37,499 bases of DNA, from the NCBI GenBank assembly GCA_015058275.1, contig SVCQ01000022.1, positions 1-37,499 on the forward strand. The letters are read 5' to 3'. Below are positions 7,539 to 16,016 of the stretch, in pieces; within the stretch, counting starts at the first letter, position 1; each line of letters starts with the position of its first letter. The notes beneath the pieces were generated by a model. The model did no database searches. It was not told the origin of the DNA and saw nothing but the letters and a program-made list of their open reading frames with translations. The DNA is from Clostridiales bacterium. Lineage in GTDB: Bacteria; Bacillota; Clostridia; Peptostreptococcales; Anaerovoracaceae. Both the position numbers and the translations under genes were made by a program.

Positions 7539-9335
7539 ATGGATAACAGTTATATCGCGTCGCTGCCTATACCGGCGTGCACGGTCGATCCGGACGGGAT
7601 CGTAGTTGCGGCCAACCCGCTCATGAAGAACGTCTTCGTCTACGAGGACATCATAGGGAACAATTTCTTTACGCTCACGGGCGTCAAGAGAGAGCAGCTT
7701 CTGACGGCCAACGTTGAGGAGATCATCGTCGACCGTAACGACAAGTACTTCAAGCTCTGGGTCAACGAGGACGCTACCGAGGATACGGATCTGGTCGTCT
7801 TCTTTGACGAAGCCACGGCCAGGGAGTCCTACAGGACCCAGCTCGAGAGCGACAAGGCAGCAATCGTATACATCAGCATTGACAACTATGACGAGCTCAT
7901 CGCGAGCGCGCCGGAGGACTACAGGAGGGTCATCCCTTCCCAGATCGACGGCATCGTGCGTAAGTGGGGCGACAGCTATGAGTCGCCGGTCACAAGCACG
8001 GGCGATGACACATACATAATGTACACAAGGCAGGCAAAGCTCTCCGAGATGATCGAGGACAACTTCAGTGTCCTCGATGAAGTCAGGAAGATCGAGTCAC
8101 AGATCGACTTCCCGGCTTCGATCAGTATCGGAGCCGGCATCTCGTCGATATCCCTCATCGAGTCTTCGGAGCTCGCTGAGGCGGCGCTCGAGCTGGCGCT
8201 CGGACGCGGAGGCGACCAGGCCGTCGTCAAGGATGACGAGGGCACGCGCTACTACGGGGGCACTCTTCAGTCCCTCGAGAAGAACAACCGCGCCAAGGCC
8301 AAGGTCATCGCCCACGCGATGAAGAACCTCATCAGTGAGGCAGACAAGGTCTTCATCATGGGACACAGGTGGCCGGACATGGACTCCTTCGGAGCCGCAG
8401 TCGGAGCCAGCGCCGTGTGTACTTACATGGACAAGGATTCGTATATAGTCATCGACAAGCACAATTACGCTCTGGATACCATATACGAGCAGGTCATGGA
8501 CACTGAGGACTACAACATCATCAAGCCGGAGAGGGCTCTTCGGATGGTGACAGACAAGTCGCTTCTCATCATAGTGGACACCAACCGCCCGGTGCTTGTA
8601 GAGAGCCCGGAGCTGGTGGATGCCTGCAACACAAAGGTCATCATCGACCACCACAGGCTGACCGACGATTCGTACCAGAACGTGGCTGTCGCATACATCG
8701 AGTCGTACGCCTCATCGGCAAGTGAGCTTCTCACGGAGCTGATGCAGCACTTCTCGCAGAAGAGATTCATCAACAAGCTCGAGGCCGAGGCGATGCTGGC
8801 GGGCATCATGGTCGACTCCAACAACTTCTCCGGAAGGACGGGAGTCAGGACCTTCGAGGCGGCTTCGTGGCTTAAAAGAGGCGGCGCGGATACGACAGAG
8901 GTCAAGCGCTTCTTCCAGGTAAGGAGGGAGGACTTCAAGGCCAAGGCCGACGCCATAGCTCACGCGGAGTTTGCCGACGATGATGTGGCCTATGCGATCA
9001 GCGAGGGCACGACCAGCAACACCCAGATCATCAACGCCCAGGTGGCGGATGAGCTGATGACCGTCAAGGGGACAAAGGCTTCGTTCGCACTCGGACGAAA
9101 CGAGCGCGGCCAGACGGTGGTGAGTGCGAGGTCCCTGGGGGAACTCAACGTGCAGACCCTCATGGAGAAGCTCGGAGGAGGCGGCCATTTCACATCGGCG
9201 GCTGTCCAGACGGATGAGCCTCTCGCCGAGGTGCTCGCCCAGATCAAGAAGCTCGTCAAGGAAGCTTTCGAGCGCGAGGAGGAAGAGCGCCGCAAAACAA
9301 TGAGCAAAACACAGGAGATAGAACTGATCCGATAG
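7539..9335 (+). CDS. gdpP: c-di-AMP phosphodiesterase, GdpP/YybT-like, without membrane segments
   Basis: GdpP hydrolyses cyclic di-AMP to pApA through a DHH–DHHA1 domain and helps control osmotic and cell-wall homeostasis. From ATG 7539 (AGAGGT nine bases upstream) the protein is 598 aa. Residues 1–95 look like a PAS domain (IPACTVDPDGIVVAANPLM) and about 100–240 a degenerate GGDEF-like domain lacking a GGDEF signature. The DHH domain carries GHRWPDMDSFGAAVG (about residue 273) and IIDHHR (about 366). DHHA1 has GGGGHFTSAA near 545. Typical GdpP is about 650 aa with two N-terminal transmembrane helices; none are present here, and the frame upstream offers only a TTG start adding 20 hydrophilic residues. 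The gene lies in its usual place before rplI and dnaB. Confidence 0.9.
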   Translation: MDNSYIASLPIPACTVDPDGIVVAANPLMKNVFVYEDIIGNNFFTLTGVKREQLLTANVEEIIVDRNDKYFKLWVNEDATEDTDLVVFFDEATARESYRTQLESDKAAIVYISIDNYDELIASAPEDYRRVIPSQIDGIVRKWGDSYESPVTSTGDDTYIMYTRQAKLSEMIEDNFSVLDEVRKIESQIDFPASISIGAGISSISLIESSELAEAALELALGRGGDQAVVKDDEGTRYYGGTLQSLEKNNRAKAKVIAHAMKNLISEADKVFIMGHRWPDMDSFGAAVGASAVCTYMDKDSYIVIDKHNYALDTIYEQVMDTEDYNIIKPERALRMVTDKSLLIIVDTNRPVLVESPELVDACNTKVIIDHHRLTDDSYQNVAVAYIESYASSASELLTELMQHFSQKRFINKLEAEAMLAGIMVDSNNFSGRTGVRTFEAASWLKRGGADTTEVKRFFQVRREDFKAKADAIAHAEFADDDVAYAISEGTTSNTQIINAQVADELMTVKGTKASFALGRNERGQTVVSARSLGELNVQTLMEKLGGGGHFTSAAVQTDEPLAEVLAQIKKLVKEAFEREEEERRKTMSKTQEIELIR

Positions 9336-9338
9336 AAT

Positions 9339-9418
9339 TGTCATCCTGAGCGCAGCGAAGGATCTCGAGGAATCGGATGGCTGAGATCCTTCGGTCGCTA
9401 CGCTCCCTCAGGATGACA
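9339..9418. repeat. Inverted pair of short intergenic repeats (REP-like)
   Basis: The left unit 9339–9366 begins TGTCATCCTGAGCG and ends GAAGGATCTC. The right unit 9383–9418 is its complement with a longer middle (GGTCGCTACGCTCC). Together they can fold into one long hairpin directly after the gdpP stop, which may also stabilise the mRNA end or terminate it. Confidence 0.8.
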
Positions 9419-9440
9419 AAACAGTATCGGATGACAGTAA

Positions 9441-9545
9441 TGTCGTCCTGAACAAAGTAGTTATCGAAGGAGCTCAGCCTCCGAAGATCAATGCTTTCAT
9501 CATTACGGCAACGCCGTTATGAACGAAGAAAGCATTTAGGATCTC
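9441..9545. repeat. Composite structured repeat, copy 1
   Basis: The ends match the short REP unit (TGTCGTCCTGAAC… at the left, TTTAGGATCTC at the right), but the middle carries about 75 extra bases. Those form a small hairpin (CGAAGG/CCTCCG, one mismatch), an outer stem AATGCTTTC/GAAAGCATT and an inner stem ACGGC/GCCGT. Two further copies flank the DnaD-like gene. Confidence 0.8.
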
Positions 9546-9557
9546 ACGGAGCAGTAC

Positions 9558-9585
9558 TGTCATCCTGAGCGCAGCGAAGGATCTC
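9558..9585. repeat. Short REP-like unit
   Basis: This is an exact repeat of the 28-bp unit at 9339–9366, including the CGCAGCG variant, in the same orientation. It lies 23 bp before the rplI start. Confidence 0.8.
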
Positions 9586-9608
9586 ATAGAGACATAGGAG
9601 ATATAGAT

Positions 9609-10052
9609 ATGGAAGTAATTCTCAAAAAGGACGTAAAAGGTACAGGCAAGGCAGGAGATACTGTCAAGGTTAGCGACGGCTTCGCAAGGAACAAACTGAT
9701 CCCGCAGGGGCTCGCTGTTGAGGCTACGGCTGCCAACGTAAAGGCCATCGAGAGAGAGAAGGCCAAGGCTGCCGAGAAGTACGCTGCCGACAGAGCCGAG
9801 GCTGAGGAGTTCGCAAAGAAGCTCGAGAGCAAGGAAGTCGTACTCAGGACCAAGGTCGGAGACAACGGCAAACTCTTTGGCTCGATCACTTCGATGGACA
9901 TCGCCAATGCCATCAAGGAGCAGACAGGCGAGGATATCGACAAGAGGAAGATCGTGCTCGACAAGCCGATCAAGGAGACAGGCGTGGTCAAGGTAGAGAT
10001 CAAGCTCTTCCAGGATGTGAGCGCCAACGTCGGTGTAAAGATCGAGGGCTAA
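9609..10052 (+). CDS. rplI: 50S ribosomal protein L9
   Basis: L9 binds 23S rRNA near the L1 stalk and helps maintain reading-frame fidelity. The 147-aa protein starts [17 protein letters not shown] and has the family signature [16 protein letters not shown], then the long connecting helix (residues about 45–75) and a C-terminal domain containing [16 protein letters not shown] 9609 has AGGAG seven bases upstream. The position between gdpP and dnaB is the standard Firmicutes arrangement, though repeats have expanded the gap upstream. Confidence 0.97.
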   Translation: MEVILKKDVKGTGKAGDTVKVSDGFARNKLIPQGLAVEATAANVKAIEREKAKAAEKYAADRAEAEEFAKKLESKEVVLRTKVGDNGKLFGSITSMDIANAIKEQTGEDIDKRKIVLDKPIKETGVVKVEIKLFQDVSANVGVKIEG

Positions 10053-10092
10053 GGGACTTCTCATACTGATCACATATTAATTGGTAGACAAA

Positions 10093-11454
10093 ATGGACGA
10101 AGAAAGAAAAGAGGTGCTTCTGCCTCCAACAGACATAGACGCGGAGAAGGCGGTGCTGGGATCCATGCTCAAGAATCAGGATGCCAGGGCCGACGTCAGC
10201 GCGCTCTTGAGGGGCGAGGACTTCTATCTCAGAGAGCACAAAGAGATATTTGAGACCATGCTCGACATGGATCGCAAGGGCACGGGCATAGACATCACGA
10301 CCGTGTACTCCGCGCTCAAGCAGCGCAAGACCTCGGACATGGTCGGCGGCATGACATACTTAAGCCGCCTCATGGACGAAGCCATCGTGCCTTCGAATGC
10401 GCGCTACTACGCCGAGACCGTCTCGGACAAGTCCAAGATGAGACAGCTCATCAATGAGGCCGAGGTCATTCGCGATGCGGCCTACACTCAGGAGCTACCT
10501 CCGGAGGACATACTCGACAACGCCGAGCAGAGGATACTCGAGATCGCACACAAGGCCCAGCGCACGAGCTACGTCCCAGTAGGCGATGTACTAATCGAGA
10601 ACATCCGCCAGCTTCAGGAACTCGAAAAGAACGGCAACGACAAGGGCATCCCGACAGGCTTCAGGGACGTCGACAAGATACTCGGAGGCTTCCAGAAGAC
10701 AGACCTCATCATACTCGCGGCCCGTCCGGGCGTAGGCAAGACGGCCTGGGCCCTCAACGTGGCGGAGCATGCCGCATCGATAGGTAAAAAGGTAATGGTC
10801 TTCAGCCTTGAGATGGCCAACACTCAGCTCGGCGAGAGACTTCTCTCGATGACTTCGAGCGTTCCTCTCGAGCACATCCACAAGGGCGAGATCAGCGCTG
10901 ACGAGTGGGAGGATCTGAGCGAGGCCCAGGAGAGCTTCTACGGACTCGACATGGCGATCGACGAGACTTCCGTCATCACGCCTGTAGAGATGAAGAACAA
11001 ATGCCGCCGCTTCAAGCAGGAGAAGGGAGACCTCGACCTCGTGGTCATCGACTACCTCCAGCTGATGAGCATGGGCGGATACAGGATAGAGCAGAGAGAA
11101 AAGGAGATCGCGGCGATCACAAGGTCGATCAAGATCATGGCCAAGGAGCTCAACTGCGCGGTCATACTCCTCTCCCAGCTCTCAAGAGGACCGGAGCAGC
11201 GCGGAGGCGATCACATGCCGAAGCTCTCAGACCTGAGAGACTCCGGAGCGATCGAGCAGGACGCGGACGTCGTCATCTTCCTAAAGCGTGACGACTACTA
11301 CAGCTCGGAGGACGAGAGGGCCAACATCGACGACAGCACGGGACTTACCTGCGCGGTCAACATAGCCAAGCACAGGAACGGTCCTGTCGGCATAGCCAAC
11401 CTCACATGGATCCCGAGATACGTCAAGTTCGGCAACATGGCCCGCGAGCAGTAG
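10093..11454 (+). CDS. dnaB: Replicative DNA helicase DnaB (DnaC in Bacillus nomenclature)
   Basis: This hexameric helicase unwinds DNA at the fork. The 453-aa protein has the N-terminal domain (DIDAEKAVLGSML, DFYLREHKEIF), a linker helix, and a RecA-like domain with Walker A ARPGVGKTAWAL (about residue 209), VFSLEMA, Walker B DLVVIDYLQLM and the LSQLSRGPEQR and LSDLRDSGAIEQDAD motifs. Length is typical. TTG 10081 is possible, but ATG 10093 gives the usual N terminus; neither has a clear Shine–Dalgarno. The next gene encodes a DnaD-like, probably loader-related, protein. Confidence 0.97.
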   Translation: MDEERKEVLLPPTDIDAEKAVLGSMLKNQDARADVSALLRGEDFYLREHKEIFETMLDMDRKGTGIDITTVYSALKQRKTSDMVGGMTYLSRLMDEAIVPSNARYYAETVSDKSKMRQLINEAEVIRDAAYTQELPPEDILDNAEQRILEIAHKAQRTSYVPVGDVLIENIRQLQELEKNGNDKGIPTGFRDVDKILGGFQKTDLIILAARPGVGKTAWALNVAEHAASIGKKVMVFSLEMANTQLGERLLSMTSSVPLEHIHKGEISADEWEDLSEAQESFYGLDMAIDETSVITPVEMKNKCRRFKQEKGDLDLVVIDYLQLMSMGGYRIEQREKEIAAITRSIKIMAKELNCAVILLSQLSRGPEQRGGDHMPKLSDLRDSGAIEQDADVVIFLKRDDYYSSEDERANIDDSTGLTCAVNIAKHRNGPVGIANLTWIPRYVKFGNMAREQ

Positions 11455-11458
11455 AACC

Positions 11459-11560
11459 GTCATCCTGAACGAAGTAGTTATCGGAGGAGCTCAGCCTCCG
11501 AAGATCAATGCTTTCATCATTACGGCAACGCCGTTATGATTAGGAAAGCATTTAGGATCT
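11459..11560. repeat. Composite structured repeat, copy 2
   Basis: Same element as 9441–9545, beginning GTCATCCTGAACGAAG four bases after the dnaB stop. Here the first hairpin is perfect (TCGGAGG/CCTCCGA). The outer stem AATGCTTTC/GAAAGCATT and inner stem ACGGC/GCCGT are conserved. 11455–11773 holds only repeats and the next gene's leader. Confidence 0.8.
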
Positions 11561-11577
11561 AATAGAACCGGATGAAT

Positions 11578-11613
11578 GAGATCCTTCGGTCGCTACGCTC
11601 CCTCAGGATGACA
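11578..11613. repeat. Short REP-like unit, inverted
   Basis: Identical to the inverted unit at 9383–9418 (GAGATCCTTCGGTCGC … CTCAGGATGACA). It faces copy 2 of the composite repeat, as its twin faces 9339–9366, so the two ends can pair. Confidence 0.8.
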
Positions 11614-11635
11614 GAAGGGAGTAGGATGACAGCAC

Positions 11636-11739
11636 TGTCATTCTGAGCGAAGCAGTTATCGGAGGAGCTCAGCCTCCGAAGATCAATGCTTTCATCATTA
11701 CGGCAACGCCGTTATGACTAGGAAAGCATTTAGAATCTC
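11636..11739. repeat. Composite structured repeat, copy 3
   Basis: Third copy, same orientation as copies 1 and 2, with end variants TGTCATTCTGAGCG and TTTAGAATCTC. Its left end carries GAGCGAAGC as in the short unit, showing the short and composite forms are related. All internal stems are intact. Confidence 0.8.
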
Positions 11740-11773
11740 ACAGATCTCATAGAGTAATTAAGAAGAGAAGTGA

Positions 11774-13189
11774 ATGGCAAAAGTCATACTTTCAATAGAA
11801 AAAAAGAAGGACATCTTCCTGCATAAGAGTTCGATAGAGAATCTCTTCATCAGTGAGTACCTGCCGGATGCGCCGGGCGATTACGTCAAGGTGTACATCC
11901 TCGGCAGCATGTACGCGCAGTTCGATGAGGACATGGATTCGCGCAAGCTCGCGATCAGTCTCGGGCTCAGCGAGGACGAGATCGAGGAGGCCTGGATCTA
12001 CTGGGCATCGAGAGGAGCCATCCGCCGCCGCAAGGAGCTCACAGAGGACGGAGAGGAGATCGAGAGGATCGACTTCCTCAGCCTCATAGGCCAGCTCTAC
12101 GGCAGGGCGGCCGAGGAGCCTGCCGATGTCGATGTTGTCGCGGTCTCTGATGCAGAGGAAGCGGCCGAAGACCCAGGCGAGGATCTGTACGTTTCACTCG
12201 ATGATCCTGAGTATGACAATGAGGAGCCGGCGGTCAGGCTGACCGACACCAGGCTCAGAGAGATATACAGGAAGTACCAGGAGGTCACGGGCCGCACGGT
12301 ATCCAGGCAGGAGACAAGCAAGATCGCGGATGCAGTCAAGGTCTACGGCATAAAGCCGGAGATATTCGACTTCGCGATAGACTACTGTGCCGACCTCGAG
12401 AAGTACAGCATAGACTATATCTTCAAGGTCGCGCTCCGCTGGACGGAGGAGGGCTGCGAGACTGTCGAGGATGCAAAGCGTCTTCTCGACAAGCACAGCC
12501 TCAGGAACTCCTACTACAGCCAGGTCTTCAGGTCGCTCGGCTTCAACAGACTGGCGGCGCCGGCCGACAGGGAGATCATGGACCGCTGGTTCGACGAGAT
12601 GGGCTGCACCATAGCCGAGGTGCTCGATGCCTGCAGGGCTTCGGCCGGGCTCAGGGAGCCAAATCTGAGATACGTCAACAAGGTCCTGGAGAACCGCAGG
12701 CTCGAGGCGGGCGGAGTCAATACCAGACTCGAATCATCGAACGCGACGGGCGGTAATCAGTCAGGAGACAAGAGCAGTCAGGACGGCGGCAGCATGGTAA
12801 GCCGCAAGGTCCTAAACGACTACTTCGAATATATAAGGAATGAAGGCGAGGCCGAGCAGGATGCGAGGATCGCCGAGGTCAGAGCAAAGATCCCTGAGAT
12901 GGAGGAGATCTTTGAGGCCGAGAGCCGGATGAATCAGAGACTTCTCTCGATAAGGCCGGGAGCGGACGCAAGCGATGCGAGGAATGAGCTCCGGGCACAG
13001 AGGGCGGCTCTTGAGAAGAGAAGGAAGGACCTCCTGGATGCCAACGGCTATCCGGAGGATTACCTGAGCAGGCGCTATAGATGTTCCATCTGCAGAGACA
13101 CCGGATATACCGACGAGGGCATGGTGTGCAGCTGCTGCAGGGAGCGCGCCGAAGAAGCATATAAATGGATCGGAAATAACAAACAGTGA
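11774..13189 (+). CDS. DnaD-like primosomal protein fused to a DnaC/DnaI N-terminal region
   Basis: DnaD-type proteins remodel origin DNA and take part in helicase loading in Firmicutes. Residues about 1–115 form a winged-helix-like N domain (VKVYILGSMYAQF, LAISLGLSEDEIEEAWIYW). A DnaD-type C domain lies at about 155–240 (LREIYRKYQEVTGR, YSIDYIFKVALRW), apparently followed by a second related helical block at about 245–312. Residues about 345–471 resemble the N-terminal region of clostridial DnaC/DnaI loaders: charged helices, then NGYPEDYL and a probable zinc site with C437, C440, C452 and C454/C455 in the pattern CSICRDTG…CSCC. The AAA+ domain that should follow is absent; the protein stops 17 residues after the last cysteine and the next gene is unrelated. 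Family identity of the first two parts is solid; the loader resemblance rests on motif recognition. Confidence 0.85.
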   Translation: MAKVILSIEKKKDIFLHKSSIENLFISEYLPDAPGDYVKVYILGSMYAQFDEDMDSRKLAISLGLSEDEIEEAWIYWASRGAIRRRKELTEDGEEIERIDFLSLIGQLYGRAAEEPADVDVVAVSDAEEAAEDPGEDLYVSLDDPEYDNEEPAVRLTDTRLREIYRKYQEVTGRTVSRQETSKIADAVKVYGIKPEIFDFAIDYCADLEKYSIDYIFKVALRWTEEGCETVEDAKRLLDKHSLRNSYYSQVFRSLGFNRLAAPADREIMDRWFDEMGCTIAEVLDACRASAGLREPNLRYVNKVLENRRLEAGGVNTRLESSNATGGNQSGDKSSQDGGSMVSRKVLNDYFEYIRNEGEAEQDARIAEVRAKIPEMEEIFEAESRMNQRLLSIRPGADASDARNELRAQRAALEKRRKDLLDANGYPEDYLSRRYRCSICRDTGYTDEGMVCSCCRERAEEAYKWIGNNKQ

Positions 13190-15576
13190 GCGACAGGCAG
13201 GACAACAAACAGGACAGGAAGGGCAAGCGTACAGAGGTCTACTCGGAGGTAGCCGAGCCTAAGGCACCGGATCTTACAGCCGATGAGATGAAGACCCTGG
13301 CTCTCGCCTACGCCAAATACCTTAAGGATCAGAACTTAAGCCCCGGCGATGCCACATTCGTGGAGCCGGAGGATATTGGCTTGCCTGCATTCACAGAGCC
13401 TACCCACGAGGAGCCGGTCAAGCCTGTGGTCATACTTCAGGATGTGGTTGACGGCAAGCCTGTGGCTCCGGTAAAGCATACAGAAGCTGCGCAGCCTGCA
13501 GAGGAGGCAAAGCCGGAGGAGATCCCGGCAGAGCCGGCAGCAGATACTGCGGCAGAGGCTGATCTCGGTGATGCCGACATGAAGTCGGTCGCCCTGGCCT
13601 ATGCCAGATACTTAAAGGAACACAATCTCAATCCGGGAGATGCGACCAACATCGATCCGGAGGATCTCGGGATCGGGCTCAAGATAATGGAGCCTGAGAG
13701 AGCCCACGTGAAGATACTCGGCGACGAGGAGGCGGCTGCGGCGGCAGAGACGAGCACGGTAGCCGCAGCGGCAGCGGCATCAGAGCCGGTAGCTCCGCTG
13801 CCGGAAGCTACGGCCGCAGAAGCCGTTTCCCATGCAGAGACTGCGGCTGTAGTTCCGCCTGCGAGGGAGCCGATCGAAAAGGCTGCGACTACAGACAAGA
13901 CCGAGCGCAGCAGGAAGGCCGGCCAGCAGGCTAAGCGCAAGGCAAGGGCCCAGGCCAAGGCCGCAAAGGCTCAGGCAAAAGAGGAGAAGAAAGCCGCCAG
14001 GCAGGCGCTCAGGAAGGAAAAGTCCAAAGCCGGCATCAGGGGCAACGCAGGACAGAGCGCCAGCAGCGCTCCGGCCGAGAAGAGCCTGTACAAGATGAGC
14101 GGCTTCGGCGCTGCTCTCACATCGCTTCTCGATGCCCACGACAGGGCTCAGGACAGGGGCGATGAGAGGCTGGAGCGTCTCGGCACGGGCTTCGCCAAAG
14201 AGGCTCACAGCATCGCTTCCACATACAGGAACTCCAGGAGGCAGATCGGCATCGGACTTCTCGTAGTCGTCATGCTGGCCGCAGGCATCCTGGTCATATT
14301 CGATCGCTTCACGGTTTACGAGTACGCATACAACGGCAAGGTCCTCGGCTATGTCAAGGAGCAGGAGGAAGTCACAGACGTGCTCGAGATCGCCGGCGAC
14401 AAGCTCTCACAAAACAACAAGGGAGAGACCGGAGTTGAGTTCGTGGCCAACCAGAACGTCACATTCAACCTCGTCGACGCCAGGGGCAGGAGCACGGACG
14501 ATGCGGACACCGCGGTCAACAAGTTCATATACATGACGGATATCGAGACCGGGGCCTTCGCCGTATACGACGGCGACAAGGTCGTGGCCATCGTCAAGGA
14601 CGAGGCCGAGGCGGAGAGTCTTCTCAAGGATACGCTTGAGGTCCTGAGCCAGCCTGACAACGGCATGACTCTCGAGTCGGCCGAGTTCACCAACGAACTC
14701 AGCATCAAGCCTATCAATGTGCTTCTCAGCAGCGTGCAGAGCAGCGCCGAGGCGGGACGCATCATGGCCGAGGGCGGCAATATGGAGACCTTCCACATAG
14801 TTGAGGAGGGCGAGACCGTCACAAGCCTTGCCAAACAGTTCGGCGTCGAGGATGCCAATATATATAACGAAGACAACAGCCAGGTAGCGACAGAGGTCGA
14901 GCAGGGCGACAAGGTCTGCATCAGATCGTCGGTAGAGCCTGTATCAGTCAAGATGGTCGAGACGGGCAGACTCAAGGAGGTCATCGAGTACGAGACCATC
15001 AAGAAGGAATCCGATGAGTACTACCAGGGCGACACTCACCTCGAGCAGGAGGGCGAGAACGGCGTCCAGGTATTTGAGGGTACGCTCACCAAGGTTGCCG
15101 GAGAGGTCACCCAGAGGGATGAGATCAGCACCGAGGTCATAAGACCAAAGAAGGACAAGATCATCCTGGTAGGTACCAAGGAGAGACCTAAGACTGCTCC
15201 GACCGGCACATACATGCTGCCGCTCCAGAGTTACGTGGTCACATCCGAGTTCGGAGGACGCTGGGGCCGTATGCACGAGGGTATCGACCTCGGAGCATCG
15301 ACCGGTACACCGATCTACGCTGCCGACGGCGGCAAGGTCATCAGGGCGACCTGGTACTCCGGATACGGACTCTGCGTGGACATCGACCACGAGAACGGCC
15401 GCGTCACCAGATACGGTCACTGCAGCCGCCTGCTTGTAAGCGCGGGCGACAGGGTATACCAGGGACAGAACATCGCTTTGGTAGGTAATACAGGCAACAG
15501 CTTCGGAAGCCACCTGCACTTCGAGGTCAGACTCGACGGCACGGCTTACAACCCGAGGAAGTTCCTCGACTTCTGA
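13186..15576 (+). CDS. Membrane-anchored M23 peptidase with LysM and G5 domains and a long cytoplasmic half
   Basis: M23 (LytM) peptidases are zinc endopeptidases that cut peptidoglycan cross-bridges. The 796-aa protein starts at GTG 13186 inside the stop of the previous gene (GTGA overlap). One transmembrane helix lies at about 353–372. Outside come a LysM-like segment (HIVEEGETVTSLAKQFGV, about 535–580), a G5-like domain (about 585–660) and the M23 domain with H697, D701 and the HLH at 776–778, so all metal ligands are present. Inside, about 350 residues hold two copies of a motif around ALAYAKYLKDQNLSPGDAT (about 36–66 and 131–163), an Ala/Glu/Pro-rich linker and a Lys/Ala-rich tract (about 243–283) resembling histone H1 tails. 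divIC follows 20 bp downstream, suggesting a division or wall role. Confidence 0.9.
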   Translation: MSDRQDNKQDRKGKRTEVYSEVAEPKAPDLTADEMKTLALAYAKYLKDQNLSPGDATFVEPEDIGLPAFTEPTHEEPVKPVVILQDVVDGKPVAPVKHTEAAQPAEEAKPEEIPAEPAADTAAEADLGDADMKSVALAYARYLKEHNLNPGDATNIDPEDLGIGLKIMEPERAHVKILGDEEAAAAAETSTVAAAAAASEPVAPLPEATAAEAVSHAETAAVVPPAREPIEKAATTDKTERSRKAGQQAKRKARAQAKAAKAQAKEEKKAARQALRKEKSKAGIRGNAGQSASSAPAEKSLYKMSGFGAALTSLLDAHDRAQDRGDERLERLGTGFAKEAHSIASTYRNSRRQIGIGLLVVVMLAAGILVIFDRFTVYEYAYNGKVLGYVKEQEEVTDVLEIAGDKLSQNNKGETGVEFVANQNVTFNLVDARGRSTDDADTAVNKFIYMTDIETGAFAVYDGDKVVAIVKDEAEAESLLKDTLEVLSQPDNGMTLESAEFTNELSIKPINVLLSSVQSSAEAGRIMAEGGNMETFHIVEEGETVTSLAKQFGVEDANIYNEDNSQVATEVEQGDKVCIRSSVEPVSVKMVETGRLKEVIEYETIKKESDEYYQGDTHLEQEGENGVQVFEGTLTKVAGEVTQRDEISTEVIRPKKDKIILVGTKERPKTAPTGTYMLPLQSYVVTSEFGGRWGRMHEGIDLGASTGTPIYAADGGKVIRATWYSGYGLCVDIDHENGRVTRYGHCSRLLVSAGDRVYQGQNIALVGNTGNSFGSHLHFEVRLDGTAYNPRKFLDF

Positions 15577-15596
15577 TAACAAACGGAGGCAGTTAA

Positions 15597-16016
15597 TTGT
15601 CCGATCAATTCATACACAGTGCAGATACAAAGGAGCCTGATCTCGACTTCACCTACAGCGAGGAGGACCTCGCTGCGAGGATAGATGAGAGGCGCCGCTT
15701 CATGCAGGCGAGGAAGACACGCAACAAGAGGATCATGATCATCCTGCTCGTGCTGGCCTTCGCTTTGCTTGCGACCATGTGCGGCAAGGACATAGTCCGA
15801 CTCAAGGCCGAGAACAGAGCGCTCAAAAAGCAGCAGATCGCTCTCCAGAAGGAGCGCGATGAGCTCAAGGCCGAGCTCGAGAACACCAGCGAGCAGGAGT
15901 ACATAAGAGACCAGGCCCGCAGGCAGCTGAGGCTTTTAAATCCGGGAGAGCTGCTCTTCATCTTTGATGATGAGGGCGCGTCCGGCGCCGAAGGCGGTGA
16001 GAGCAGTGGACAGTAA
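15597..16016 (+). CDS. divIC: Septum formation initiator, DivIC/FtsL family
   Basis: DivIC-type proteins are bitopic membrane proteins of the divisome that pair with FtsL and FtsQ/DivIB. The 139-aa product has a short charged cytoplasmic N terminus, a transmembrane helix at about residues 44–62 (IMIILLVLAFALLATM), and an extracellular coiled coil (VRLKAENRALKKQQIALQKE). The family's conserved end follows: IRDQARRQLRLLNPGE. The start is TTG 15597 with GGAGG seven bases upstream; no better ATG exists. The gene overlaps the RNase M5 gene. FtsL versus DivIC cannot be separated with certainty by sequence alone. Confidence 0.85.
   Translation: MSDQFIHSADTKEPDLDFTYSEEDLAARIDERRRFMQARKTRNKRIMIILLVLAFALLATMCGKDIVRLKAENRALKKQQIALQKERDELKAELENTSEQEYIRDQARRQLRLLNPGELLFIFDDEGASGAEGGESSGQ

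Noticed and set aside
9336-11773. Repeat clusters considered as a CRISPR array
   Set aside because: Copies are few, in both orientations, of two lengths, and spacing is irregular; there are no unique equal-length spacers and no cas genes.
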